A stretch of 64,000 bases of DNA from an uncultured Bacteroidota bacterium (lineage in GTDB: Bacteria; Bacteroidota; Bacteroidia; Flavobacteriales; Flavobacteriaceae): positions 1 through 64,000 of the forward strand of contig CABXBH010000004.1 of NCBI GenBank assembly GCA_902510415.1, written 5' to 3'. The notes below the pieces were generated by a model. It made no database searches, was not told where the DNA came from, and saw only the letters and a program-made list of their open reading frames with translations. A program made the translations under genes and the position numbers. Positions 45,504 to 54,370 of the stretch are shown here, piece after piece. The stretch's first letter is position 1. Every line of letters starts with the position of its first letter.

Positions 45504-46259
45504 ATGAAAAAAATTATTTTTTTACTTTCTTTTGTTTTTTTAAGCTCATGCTCTTTGTTTTATAATGCATCAACACACAGCCTTGAAAGTAGGAAAAAAT
45601 TTTCTCCGAAAAAGTCTATCCGAACAGCTAATAATAATATAAATAGTATAGAATATATTCAAGCAAAAGCAAAAGTTTCATTTAGAGATAATAATAAAAT
45701 GAAATCTAATACAATAACCTTACGGATTGCGTCAGACGAAAAGATATGGATTAATGCGTCTTTGGGAGCTGCAAGAATATTAATTGATAATGATTCTATA
45801 AAATATTATAATAAAATAGAAAAAAATTATTTTGCTTCTGATATTAATTATATAAATAACAAAATTGGATTTGAATCAAATTTCGAGATATTGCAAAATC
45901 TAATATTAGGTATTTTAATACATAAATTTGAACCTTCTTCTTTATACAAAAAAACAGAAAACAGCTACATATTTAAAGATGATAAATTCCTTTTAAATTC
46001 AAATGTTGTTCAATCGATTGTCTCAATTAGCCCCTTTAATTTCAGAGTTCTTAAACATTCCTTTACATATCAAAATAATTTTTTTGAAGTTTCATATGAT
46101 GACTACACTACCGTAGATGACCAAATTTTACCTACAAAAATCAGTTTTACCAATAACGGACTAGAAAGTCTATACATAGAGATTAAATCTATCTCTTCTT
46201 TAGAAAAAATAAATATTCCCTTTAGGATTCCTAAAAATTATAAGCGTATAAAACTATAA
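45504..46259 (+). CDS. DUF4292 family lipoprotein
   Basis: A 251-aa lipoprotein (lipobox FLSSC, Cys about residue 16). The mature chain has the LolA/LolB-like DUF4292 pattern, with IQAKAKVSFRDNNKMKSNTI, IWINASLGAARILIDNDSIK and DDQILPTKISF. DUF4292 proteins are suspected outer-membrane lipoprotein or lipid carriers, without firm evidence. The stop shares a base with the EnvC-like start, so the two are coupled. Confidence 0.82.
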   Translation: MKKIIFLLSFVFLSSCSLFYNASTHSLESRKKFSPKKSIRTANNNINSIEYIQAKAKVSFRDNNKMKSNTITLRIASDEKIWINASLGAARILIDNDSIKYYNKIEKNYFASDINYINNKIGFESNFEILQNLILGILIHKFEPSSLYKKTENSYIFKDDKFLLNSNVVQSIVSISPFNFRVLKHSFTYQNNFFEVSYDDYTTVDDQILPTKISFTNNGLESLYIEIKSISSLEKINIPFRIPKNYKRIKL

Positions 46260-47449
46260 TGAACTTATCTAGATTAGTATTTCTTATAATATTTTTTATT
46301 GCCTCTGGTCTTCATTGTCAGACAAAGCAGGATTTACAAAGCCAAAAAAAACAAATAAAAAATGAAATAAGGAAGATTGAAATTAAACTCTCGGAGTCTT
46401 TAAAACAAAAGGATTTAATTATCTCTAACGCTGAAGATATAAATTATAAAATAAACCTTCAGCAGAATTTGATAAACAATATTAATACTCAACTTAATCT
46501 TATTTTATCTGAAATTGAATACAACGAAGACGAACTATCAGATTTAAAAAACAGAGAGCTTTCATTAAAAAAAGATCTTTCAAAAATGTTACTGGTTGGT
46601 TATAAAAAGAAATCAAGTTTAAATAAAATTATGTATATTTTTTCTTCATCTTCTTTTCTCCAAGCCTATAAAAGAATTCAATATTTTAAGCAGTATGCTA
46701 ATTTTCAAAATAAAACAATTTCAAAAATTATAAATACTTCATCTGAAATCACAAATGTTATTATTAAACTTGATTCTCAGAAATTTAATAAAGAGATATT
46801 AATCGATGAAAATGAATTAATAAAAAAGAATTTAAGCAAGGAATTCAAAAATCTAAATAATTTGATTTCACAAGCAAATAAAAATCAAAAAAAATATGCT
46901 TCCGAAATTAAGAAGAAACAAAAATTATCAAAAGAAATAGACAAACAGATTCAAAAATTAATTACTCAGGCATTAGCCAATTCTAAAAAACAAAAAGATG
47001 GATTTGCATTAACTGAAGAAGCTAAATTAATATCAAAAAACTTTAATGCGAATAAAGGTAAATTGCCGGCGCCTGTTTCTAGAGGAAATGTTATATTAGG
47101 ATTTGGTAAGCAACCCCATCCAATTGTTAAAACTACTATTATACAAAGTAACGGAGTCAGAATTAGAACCTCAAGTGATATACAAGCAAGGTCAATTTTT
47201 GATGGTATAGTTTACTCAATTATTGTTTCTAAAAATAATACTCATACAATTTTAATCCAGCACGGAAATTTCTTCACCGTTTATAAAAACCTTTCTGAAA
47301 TATTTGTTTCAAAGGGAGATAAATTATCTACAAAAGATCCAATAGGAAAAATTGCAACAGACCCTTTAAATGGACAAACAGTTTTAAGCTTTAGTATATT
47401 TAATAATGGAGTTCCTCAAAATCCAAAATTATGGATATATAAAATGTAG
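46259..47449 (+). CDS. EnvC-like M23/LytM protein with degenerate active site
   Basis: A 396-aa periplasmic protein: signal peptide (residues 1-20), a long two-part coiled coil (residues about 22-250, e.g. LQSQKKQIKNEIRKIEIKLS) and a C-terminal LytM domain (about 275-396). The zinc ligands are lost: the first site is NGVRIRTSSD and the final HxH position reads VLSFSIF. Like E. coli EnvC it probably activates an amidase rather than cutting peptidoglycan itself. The M23 protein at 19491 keeps the intact site. Confidence 0.87.
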   Translation: MNLSRLVFLIIFFIASGLHCQTKQDLQSQKKQIKNEIRKIEIKLSESLKQKDLIISNAEDINYKINLQQNLINNINTQLNLILSEIEYNEDELSDLKNRELSLKKDLSKMLLVGYKKKSSLNKIMYIFSSSSFLQAYKRIQYFKQYANFQNKTISKIINTSSEITNVIIKLDSQKFNKEILIDENELIKKNLSKEFKNLNNLISQANKNQKKYASEIKKKQKLSKEIDKQIQKLITQALANSKKQKDGFALTEEAKLISKNFNANKGKLPAPVSRGNVILGFGKQPHPIVKTTIIQSNGVRIRTSSDIQARSIFDGIVYSIIVSKNNTHTILIQHGNFFTVYKNLSEIFVSKGDKLSTKDPIGKIATDPLNGQTVLSFSIFNNGVPQNPKLWIYKM

Positions 47450-47450
47450 T

Positions 47451-47906
47451 TTAGGAAAACAATGCTTTTAATTCGCTAGCATCATTAGCATTCATTTTCC
47501 CAGCTAAAACAAGGCTTAGTTGTTTTCTTCTAAGAGCGGCATCATATCTTTTTTGTTCTTCTTCGGTCTCTGGATGAATTTTTTCAATTTTCGTAGGTCT
47601 TCCATCGTTGTCAACAGCAACAAAAGTATAAATAGCTTCATTAGCCTTTATTCTTTTCCCCTTATCATCATCAACCCAAACATCTATAAAAACCTCCATA
47701 GATGTTGTAAAGGCTCTTGAAACTTTTGCTTCAATAGTTACAGTTGTTCCAATTGGAATAGCTTTTCCAAAAGAAACATGATTTACAGACGAAGTGACAA
47801 CAATTTTTTCGGCATGTCTTTTAGCTGAAATACTTGCCGCCCTATCCATTCTAGCAAGTAATTCTCCTCCGAATAAATTATTCAAAGCATTAGTTTCTCC
47901 AGGCAA
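47451..47906 (-). CDS. Acyl-CoA thioesterase (hotdog fold)
   Basis: A 151-aa protein (from TTG 47906) of the YciA/Acot-type hotdog thioesterases, with LNNLFGGELLARMDRAASIS carrying the conserved GG and catalytic aspartate, then SVNHVSFGKAIPIGTTV and KANEAIYTFVAVD. It hydrolyses acyl-CoA to free acid and CoA. The true N-terminus seems longer: the frame continues upstream with IKTPKDSLTILTDSVLPGET, which fits the family, but offers no ATG or GTG before the stop at 47955-47957. Start uncertain; ATC 47951 is the position that fits homologues. Confidence 0.85.
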   Translation of the reverse strand: MPGETNALNNLFGGELLARMDRAASISAKRHAEKIVVTSSVNHVSFGKAIPIGTTVTIEAKVSRAFTTSMEVFIDVWVDDDKGKRIKANEAIYTFVAVDNDGRPTKIEKIHPETEEEQKRYDAALRRKQLSLVLAGKMNANDASELKALFS

Positions 47907-47961
47907 TACGGAGTCCGTTAGAATTGTTAGTGAGTCCTTAGGGGTTTTGATATTTTAAATA

Positions 47962-48834
47962 TTAATTTTTAATCAGAAGCCATGCATTTATGTCTTCATC
48001 AAGTCTAATTTCAGCTAAAGCTAATCTTGCTTCATCTACTGTATCATAGCTGTTAAATGCAACTTGAAATAATCCAAATTTATTAACTCCAACTTTACGA
48101 GCTTCTATGAAACCTTTGTTTTTTAGTTGATTAATCTTTTTAGCTGAATTTTCTTCAAGCCTAAAAGAGCCTGCTATAATATGAAAATTTCCATATTGTT
48201 TTTTTATCGGAAGTTTTACAATAGGCAAAGAAGTTTTAATACTAAATGTAGCCTTTTGTATTTTTTGCTCTATTTCTGCATTTGCTTGTGCATAAGATTC
48301 TTCGTTAAACTTATTTATACTATCAATATAGTTTTTAGAAAAAATTCCAGTTAAAGCTAAAAAGACAATAAAAATTGCAGCATATTTCAGATAAGAGTTA
48401 TTAGTTGAGGGCTTTTCTCTTACGACCTCTGAAGAATCAATCGAGTTAAGACCAAAAGACTCTTTTAAAAAAATTGAATTTTGATTTGGAGTAAAAATAT
48501 ATTTTGAATTTTCTAAAGAAATAGATCCAATATTTTTTATTTCAAAATACCTGTTTTTTTCAATCCTTTTTTGACTTTTTGAAACCCAGCTTATTAATTT
48601 CTTTTCAGCTAATTCATAACTAATATTCTCAATCAATGAAATATTATTAATCAAAAGCCCATCATTTTTTACAAGATTTTTATTAAATGAAATTTCTTTA
48701 TTGGGGGGAAATATTTTAGTCTTATCAACACTAATTTTCGCGGAAATATTTCTCGACACAAAAGCGCCAAAACCCGGAATTATGACACAGTCATGCTCAT
48801 GTAATAAGTTAAAAATATGATTACTAATTTTCAT
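47962..48834 (-). CDS. HU-CCDC81 and SPOR domain protein
   Basis: A 290-aa single-pass protein. The N-terminal region (MKISNHIFNLLHEHDCVIIP GFGAFV) is the HU-CCDC81 domain 1, followed by a second domain (residues about 72-125). One membrane helix (YAAIFIVFLALTGIF, about 149-163) leads to a periplasmic C-terminal SPOR domain (YGNFHIIAGSFRLEENSAKK onward), which binds denuded peptidoglycan at division sites. This combination is characteristic of Bacteroidota and likely links a cytoplasmic structure to septal cell wall. Confidence 0.9.
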   Translation of the reverse strand: MKISNHIFNLLHEHDCVIIPGFGAFVSRNISAKISVDKTKIFPPNKEISFNKNLVKNDGLLINNISLIENISYELAEKKLISWVSKSQKRIEKNRYFEIKNIGSISLENSKYIFTPNQNSIFLKESFGLNSIDSSEVVREKPSTNNSYLKYAAIFIVFLALTGIFSKNYIDSINKFNEESYAQANAEIEQKIQKATFSIKTSLPIVKLPIKKQYGNFHIIAGSFRLEENSAKKINQLKNKGFIEARKVGVNKFGLFQVAFNSYDTVDEARLALAEIRLDEDINAWLLIKN

Positions 48835-48882
48835 GTATATGGTATTGAAAACTAAGATATAAAATTATATGAAATATTTATT

Positions 48883-49863
48883 TTAATAACCCAATTTTTT
48901 ACGCACTCTTTGCAATACATCATCTGCAGTAATTTTTGCTTTTACTGCCCCTTTAGATAAAATCTTTTCAACTTCATCTGGATTTGCAATGTAGTAAGTA
49001 AATTTTTCCCTTTCGGTTTTATATTTACTCAAAATAAGCTCACTTAGTTCTTTTTTGCCATGACCATATCCATACCCGCCTTTTTCATAATTTTCTTTCA
49101 TAATTTTGATTTGATCTTCATCAGCCAAGAGTTTGTAAATTTTAAATAAATTACATGTTTTCCAGTTTTTAGGTTTTTCTAATTCAGTCGAATCAGTTTG
49201 AATTGATTGGATTTGTTTTATCAATTCTTTTTCGCTAGCAAAAATATCTATGATATTATTTTTGCTTTTACTCATTTTTTCTCCATCAGTTCCGGGTATT
49301 AGTTTGGTTTCTTCTTGTAAATGTTCTTGTGGAAGAATGAAAGTGTCTCCAAAAACATTATGAAATCTACTTGCTACGTTTCTTGTAATTTCTAAATGCT
49401 GAAGCTGGTCTTTTCCCACTGGCACAACGTGGGCGTCATAAAGTAAAATGTCAGCAGCCATTAGAATGGGATAATTAAACAGCCCAGAATTTACATCATC
49501 TAATCTATCCTTTTTGTCTTTAAAACTGTGAGCTAGTGTTAAGCGATTATAAGGAAAAAAACAATTCAAATACCAAGCTAGCTCCGTTACTTGAGGCACG
49601 CCACTTTGTTTATAAAAAACGGTTTTTGCAGGATCTAAACCACAAGCTAACCAGGCTGAGGCAGTATATAAAGTATTTTGTTTTAATAATTTTGAATCTT
49701 TAATTTGAGTTAAAGAATGAAAATCAGCAATAAAAAAATAAGATTCTACATTATTGCCTTTAGAAAAATTAATAGCTGGGATTATAGCTCCAAGTATATT
49801 TCCTAGATGAGGAACACCTGTACTTTGAATTCCGGTTAATATTCTTTTCAATTTTTTGCCCAT
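48883..49863 (-). CDS. trpS: Tryptophan--tRNA ligase
   Basis: Class I synthetase charging tRNA-Trp. It has the HIGH-type motif TGIQSTGVPHLGNILGA near residue 11-27, a tryptophan-binding region (ILLYDAHVVPVGKDQLQHLE) and GEKMSKSKNN as KMSKS loop near residue 194. At 326 aa it has the usual bacterial length. ATG 49863 is the only family-consistent start. Confidence 0.97.
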   Translation of the reverse strand: MGKKLKRILTGIQSTGVPHLGNILGAIIPAINFSKGNNVESYFFIADFHSLTQIKDSKLLKQNTLYTASAWLACGLDPAKTVFYKQSGVPQVTELAWYLNCFFPYNRLTLAHSFKDKKDRLDDVNSGLFNYPILMAADILLYDAHVVPVGKDQLQHLEITRNVASRFHNVFGDTFILPQEHLQEETKLIPGTDGEKMSKSKNNIIDIFASEKELIKQIQSIQTDSTELEKPKNWKTCNLFKIYKLLADEDQIKIMKENYEKGGYGYGHGKKELSELILSKYKTEREKFTYYIANPDEVEKILSKGAVKAKITADDVLQRVRKKLGY

Positions 49864-49867
49864 ATAA

Positions 49868-49875
49868 CAAAGTTA
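49868..49875 (-). promoter_or_regulatory. -7 promoter box for trpS
   Basis: The minus strand reads TAACTTTG, matching TAnnTTTG, with only four bases between the box and the ATG at 49863. The mRNA must therefore be leaderless or nearly so if this box is used. Confidence 0.5.
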
Positions 49876-49899
49876 GAGTTTTTATTAAAATAAATTAAC

Positions 49900-49907
49900 T
49901 AGTTTTG
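49900..49907 (+). promoter_or_regulatory. -7 promoter box for plsC
   Basis: TAGTTTTG matches TAnnTTTG. Its last base is 7 nt before GTG 49914, the same spacing as at rnr and the M23 gene. The in-frame TTG at 49905 is part of the box, which argues for GTG 49914 as start. Confidence 0.55.
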
Positions 49908-49913
49908 AAACTT

Positions 49914-50672
49914 GTGAAAGCAGCAAAATACATTTTTTGGACATTCTACAATATATGGTTTTACTTACTAGTATTTGTATTTACCATAATAATTATTTTA
50001 CCATCTTTTATTTTTGTTATTATAAATAAAGGATGGTATAAGCATTTTTATAAAATGGGAGTTCTTTGGTCTGATTTAATTTTATTAGGAATGGGCTTGA
50101 TACCAATAAAAAATAAATCACCAAATACAATAAAAAATCATCCATATATTTTTGTTGCTAATCATGTTTCAATGATTGATGTTATGCTTTTGGTTTCAAC
50201 TATTAGACATAATCCTCTTGTATTTATTGGGAAAAAAGAATTAGAAAAAATACCAATTTTCGGTTTTATATATAAGCATACCATGATACTAGTTGATAGG
50301 TCTAGTAATGAAAGTAAGAAAAAAGTTTTTGAAGAAACTAAAAACAAATTAAATTCAGGAATAAGCTTGGGAATTTTTCCTGAAGGCACTGTCCCTGGTA
50401 TTGAAGTGGAATTAGCACCATTTAAACATGGCGCCTTTACAATGGCAATTGAACATCAGGTGCCAATTGTCCCAATGACTTTCCTAGATAATAAAAAACG
50501 CTTCCCTTGGAGTTATGGAGGGTTAATAGGTGGTTCAAAAGGTTCGCCAGGAAAATTAAGGGTAAAAATTCATGATCCTATACATACCACTGGGATGATT
50601 AAAGAAGACAGGGTTGCCCTAAGTGAAAAAGTCAGAAAGATAATTTTAGACGATTTAAGAAATACTAAATAA
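49914..50672 (+). CDS. plsC: 1-acyl-sn-glycerol-3-phosphate acyltransferase
   Basis: A 252-aa (from GTG 49914) inner-membrane enzyme making phosphatidic acid from lysophosphatidic acid. The catalytic NHxSxxD motif is [11 protein letters not shown] (about residues 83-93), with the second site FPEGTVPG and a [10 protein letters not shown] segment. An N-terminal hydrophobic helix (about residues 14-36) anchors it. It is divergent from trpS and overlaps recA's 3' end by 8 bp. Confidence 0.92.
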   Translation: MKAAKYIFWTFYNIWFYLLVFVFTIIIILPSFIFVIINKGWYKHFYKMGVLWSDLILLGMGLIPIKNKSPNTIKNHPYIFVANHVSMIDVMLLVSTIRHNPLVFIGKKELEKIPIFGFIYKHTMILVDRSSNESKKKVFEETKNKLNSGISLGIFPEGTVPGIEVELAPFKHGAFTMAIEHQVPIVPMTFLDNKKRFPWSYGGLIGGSKGSPGKLRVKIHDPIHTTGMIKEDRVALSEKVRKIILDDLRNTK

Positions 50673-51657
50673 CCTCTTTTAATTTTGTTTCTAGTGTGTC
50701 CATTAATTCAAGGTTGTCTTTTAATAAGGTTTTAACAGCATCTCGTCCTTGCCCTAATTTTGTTCCTTCATAACTAAACCAAGAACCACTTTTATTTATT
50801 ATTTCCGCCTCTACAGCTAGGTCAATTATTTCCCCAACTTTTGAGATACCCTCACCATACATTATATCAAATTCAGCTAATTTAAAAGGAGGAGCAACTT
50901 TGTTTTTAACAATTTTCACTCTTGTTTTATTTCCCATAACTACACCATCACTACTTTTTATTTGAGTAGACCTTCTAATATCTAACCTAATCGAAGCGTA
51001 GAATTTTAAGGCATTACCTCCAGTTGTTGTTTCTGGATTACCAAACATTATTCCTATTTTTTCTCTTAACTGGTTTATAAAAAAGACAGCACAATTAGTT
51101 TTACTTATTGAAGCTGTAAGCTTTCTTAAAGCTTGAGACATAAGCCTAGCGTGAAGTCCCATCTTTGAGTCACCCATTTCACCTTCGATTTCACTTTTAG
51201 GTGTTAGAGCCGCAACAGAATCAATTATTACCATATCAATCGCTCCAGATCTAATTAAATTATCAGCAATTTCCAAAGCCTGTTCTCCGTGATCAGGCTG
51301 AGATATAATTAGATTTTCTATATCAACACCCAACTTTTCTGCATAAAATCTATCAAAAGCATGTTCCGCATCTATAAAAGCTGCAATACCACCTTTTTTC
51401 TGACATTCAGCAATAGCATGTAAAGTTAATGTTGTCTTACCTGATGATTCAGGACCATAAATTTCTATAACTCTTCCTTTAGGATATCCACCAACGCCTA
51501 ACGCGATATCCAAACCAAGTGATCCAGAAGAAATTGATTCTACATTTTCATTTGGAGAATCTCCCATCTTCATTACAGTACCTTTTCCGTAAGTTTTATC
51601 TAGTTTATCTAGGGTTAATTTTAATGCTTTTAATTTATCTGCTTTTTCGTTGGCCAT
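50665..51657 (-). CDS. recA: Recombinase RecA
   Basis: DNA-dependent ATPase for homologous recombination and SOS induction. Walker A is [18 protein letters not shown] (about residue 66-83). Other blocks are [11 protein letters not shown], the Walker B region [12 protein letters not shown], and [20 protein letters not shown] in loop L2. At 330 aa it is slightly shorter than E. coli RecA (353 aa) owing to a shorter acidic tail. No clear SOS-box or TAnnTTTG promoter was recognised upstream. Confidence 0.97.
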   Translation of the reverse strand: MANEKADKLKALKLTLDKLDKTYGKGTVMKMGDSPNENVESISSGSLGLDIALGVGGYPKGRVIEIYGPESSGKTTLTLHAIAECQKKGGIAAFIDAEHAFDRFYAEKLGVDIENLIISQPDHGEQALEIADNLIRSGAIDMVIIDSVAALTPKSEIEGEMGDSKMGLHARLMSQALRKLTASISKTNCAVFFINQLREKIGIMFGNPETTTGGNALKFYASIRLDIRRSTQIKSSDGVVMGNKTRVKIVKNKVAPPFKLAEFDIMYGEGISKVGEIIDLAVEAEIINKSGSWFSYEGTKLGQGRDAVKTLLKDNLELMDTLETKLKEVI

Positions 51658-51738
51658 AACTAATTATTTTACATTACTAATTTAGGATATCTTTTTACAC
51701 AATACAATATAGAAAACGAGGATTTTATCTTTTTTATC

Positions 51739-51746
51739 TACTTTTG
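51739..51746 (+). promoter_or_regulatory. -7 promoter box for trhO
   Basis: TACTTTTG matches TAnnTTTG, ending 25 nt before ATG 51771. An in-frame TTG at 51744 overlaps the box and cannot start translation from this transcript. Confidence 0.5.
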
Positions 51747-51770
51747 TTATTAAATCAAAAAAAGTATAGC

Positions 51771-52802
51771 ATGCAACTGTACAATAAATTAAGCTCTGAA
51801 GAGCGTTCAAAGATTTTAGACGCTTCAAATCAAAAGAGAATTACACTCTCATTTTATCAGTATGCAAAAATAAAAAATCCTAAATCTTTTAGAGATGAGT
51901 TGTTTATATTTTGGAATAGTATTGATGTTTTAGGACGAACATATATTGCTAAAGAAGGGGTTAATGCTCAGCTTTCTTTACCAGAGGAAAAAATAAAAAA
52001 CTTTACAGAACATTTAAACTCAATTTCTTTCTTAAAAAATGTTAGATTAAATATTGCTCTTAAGCATGAAGCAAAGTCATTTCTTAAATTAAAAATTAAG
52101 GTTAGAGATAAAATTCTAGCTGACGGTTTAAACGATAAAACATTTGATGTTACAAAGAAAGGGGTTCATTTAAATGCTGAAGAATTTAATAATTTGATGA
52201 ATGATAAAAACTCTATTTTAATTGACATGAGAAATCATTATGAAAGTGAGATTGGACATTTTAAAAACGCAATTTGCCCAGATGTAGATACATTCAGAGA
52301 TTCTTTAGATCTGATAGAGAATAAATTAACTAAACATAAGGAAAACAAGAAGTTATTGATGTATTGTACTGGTGGAATCAGGTGTGAGAAAGCTAGTGCA
52401 TATTTTAAACATAAAGGCTTTAAAAATGTATATCAGCTTGAAGGAGGAATTATAGAATATGTGAAACAAGTGAAGGATAAGGACCTAAAAAATAATTTTA
52501 TTGGGAAAAACTTTGTTTTTGATAACAGAAGAGTTGAGAAAGTAAGCGAAGAAATTATTGCTAAATGTCATCAATGTGGAGCCCCTTTCGACATTCACAC
52601 TAATTGCGCAAACGACGCATGTCATTTGTTGTTTATTCAATGTGATAATTGTAAAGAAAAGATGAAAAATTGTTGTTCTTATAAATGTCTCGAGATAAAT
52701 GATATGCCTTTTGCTATTCAAAAAAAATTAAGAAAAGGTCAAAAAAATAGTAATGATATTTTCAAAAAGGGAAGAACAAATAACATAACAACTTTTGATT
52801 AA
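51771..52802 (+). CDS. trhO: tRNA uridine(34) hydroxylase TrhO (rhodanese family)
   Basis: Oxygen-dependent enzyme forming 5-hydroxyuridine at tRNA position 34. The 343-aa protein opens MQLYNKLSSEERSKILDASN, has the TrhO N-terminal domain (YIAKEGVNAQLSLP), the rhodanese domain with active-site cysteine in LLMYCTGGIRCEKASAYF and a C-terminal cysteine-rich segment (CHQCGAPFDIHTNCANDACH) like a metal site. A first gene in a probable operon with ricT, gldH and the penicillin-binding protein, all spaced by a few bases. Confidence 0.92.
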   Translation: MQLYNKLSSEERSKILDASNQKRITLSFYQYAKIKNPKSFRDELFIFWNSIDVLGRTYIAKEGVNAQLSLPEEKIKNFTEHLNSISFLKNVRLNIALKHEAKSFLKLKIKVRDKILADGLNDKTFDVTKKGVHLNAEEFNNLMNDKNSILIDMRNHYESEIGHFKNAICPDVDTFRDSLDLIENKLTKHKENKKLLMYCTGGIRCEKASAYFKHKGFKNVYQLEGGIIEYVKQVKDKDLKNNFIGKNFVFDNRRVEKVSEEIIAKCHQCGAPFDIHTNCANDACHLLFIQCDNCKEKMKNCCSYKCLEINDMPFAIQKKLRKGQKNSNDIFKKGRTNNITTFD

Positions 52803-52807
52803 TAGTA

Positions 52808-53896
52808 ATGGGTTGTAAAAATTGTAATACAGGAAATAATGGATTGCCTAAGGGCTGTAATAACAACGGAAGTTGTTCTAGTGGCTCGTGCGGCACATTC
52901 ACTGTTTTTGATTGGCTTGCAGATATTTCCTTAAATATTTCAGACCAATTTAAAATTGTTGAAGTTAGATTTAAAAATGGAAGAAAAGGATATTTTCGAA
53001 ATAGTGATTTACAAGTTTCGAAGGGCAATCCTATTATTACTGAAACTGAAAATGGATATGATATAGGAGAGGTTACACTTACAGGAGAACTGGTAAAACA
53101 CCAAATGAAAAAGAAAGGTATTAATATTGAGGATGATTTATTTTCGTTGCTTCGTTTCCCAAATGAAAATGAAATAAAAAAATGGCAGGAGCTGATAGAA
53201 AAAGAGTCTTCAGTTCAGGTTAAAGCTAGAGTCATTGCAATTCAGTTGGGCTTAAAAATGAAAATTTCAGATGTTGAATTTCAAGCGGATGGGTCTAAGG
53301 CGATATTTTATTATACCGCTGATGGTAGAGTAGATTTTAGAGAATTAATTAAACGTTATGCAAAGGAATTCAAGACCAGAATTGAAATGAAGCAAGTTGG
53401 GCTGAGAGAAGAAGCCTCCAGGCTTGGAGGAATTGGTTCTTGTGGTCGAGAGCTTTGTTGCTCAACATGGTTAAATGATCTAAGAAAAGTAAATACTTCT
53501 TCAGCGAGATACCAGAAATTAGCCATTAACCCCCAAAAGCTTGCAGGGCAATGCGGTAAGCTGAAATGCTGTTTAAATTATGAATTGGACACTTATTTAG
53601 ATGCACTAAAAGATTTTCCTAAAAAGGACTTTAAAATAAAAACAAAAAAAGGAGTGGCTTTACTTCAAAAAACTGATATTTTCAAGAAAAGAGTTTGGTA
53701 TTCTTATAAGGATAATTATAAGGACTGGTTTGAGTTTAGCTTGAAATCCTTAAATGAAATGATAGAGATTAATAAATCTAATCATGAGGTTTCTTCTTTA
53801 GAGGACTATTCTATTTTTCATCAAGATGAAATAAAACAAATCCCCGAAGATAGTATAACAAGATTTGATAAAAACAAAAAAATAAAACATGCGTAA
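52808..53896 (+). CDS. ricT: PSP1-domain protein RicT (YaaT homologue)
   Basis: A 362-aa protein whose homologue in Bacillus is part of the RicAFT iron-sulfur complex affecting RNA processing. It opens with a cysteine-rich segment (CKNCNTGNNGLPKGCNNNGS...) and has the PSP1 core: KARVIAIQLGLKMKISDVEF, YYTADGRVDFRELIKRYAKE, GSCGRELCCSTWL and QCGKLKCCLNYEL, with conserved cysteines. RicA and RicF partners are not evident here. It is followed by gldH with 8-bp overlap, a typical flavobacterial order. Confidence 0.92.
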   Translation: MGCKNCNTGNNGLPKGCNNNGSCSSGSCGTFTVFDWLADISLNISDQFKIVEVRFKNGRKGYFRNSDLQVSKGNPIITETENGYDIGEVTLTGELVKHQMKKKGINIEDDLFSLLRFPNENEIKKWQELIEKESSVQVKARVIAIQLGLKMKISDVEFQADGSKAIFYYTADGRVDFRELIKRYAKEFKTRIEMKQVGLREEASRLGGIGSCGRELCCSTWLNDLRKVNTSSARYQKLAINPQKLAGQCGKLKCCLNYELDTYLDALKDFPKKDFKIKTKKGVALLQKTDIFKKRVWYSYKDNYKDWFEFSLKSLNEMIEINKSNHEVSSLEDYSIFHQDEIKQIPEDSITRFDKNKKIKHA

Positions 53897-54368
53897 ATAC
53901 ATAATTTTTGCTTTTTTACTTTTATTTTTTTCATGTGATTCTAATATTGAATTCATTAATTATAATTCAGTCAATGGATCATGGCATAAAGACTCAATTC
54001 AAGATTTTAGTTTTGAGCTTAATAATTTACAAGAGGAGGAATATAAGACACACATTAACCTGAGAATCAACAACGATTATAAATTTAGTAATATATTTCT
54101 TATTGTTGTTTTAAGTGATTCTTTGAATATTATTACCAAGGATACTCTGAATTTTAAATTAGCTGATAAGTCTGGAAGATTTTTAGGGGATAAAAGAATT
54201 AATTTGATTGAAAACAGCTTATTACATAAAGAAAAGATTAGTTTAGAGAATAACATGAAATATTATGTTTCAATTGAACATGCCATGAGAGTTATCAATA
54301 AAGTTGGAGGCTTGGAGTATTTAAACGGAGTTGTTGATGTTGGATATAAAGTTGAAAAAATAAAATAG
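53889..54368 (+). CDS. gldH: Gliding motility lipoprotein GldH
   Basis: A 159-aa lipoprotein (lipobox LFFSC, Cys16). The mature part contains FINYNSVNGSWHKDSIQDFS and NNMKYYVSIEHAMRVINKVG, which fits GldH, a protein required for gliding in Flavobacterium johnsoniae. The location between ricT and a class A penicillin-binding protein is the usual flavobacterial context and raises confidence. Presence does not prove motility; some Gld proteins also occur in non-gliding relatives. Confidence 0.82.
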   Translation: MRKYIIFAFLLLFFSCDSNIEFINYNSVNGSWHKDSIQDFSFELNNLQEEEYKTHINLRINNDYKFSNIFLIVVLSDSLNIITKDTLNFKLADKSGRFLGDKRINLIENSLLHKEKISLENNMKYYVSIEHAMRVINKVGGLEYLNGVVDVGYKVEKIK

Positions 54369-54370
54369 AA

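Noticed and set aside
51660-51770. LexA/SOS operator upstream of recA
   Set aside because: I found no convincing inverted-repeat operator in the recA-trhO gap, and Bacteroidota LexA sites are not known to me well enough to call one.
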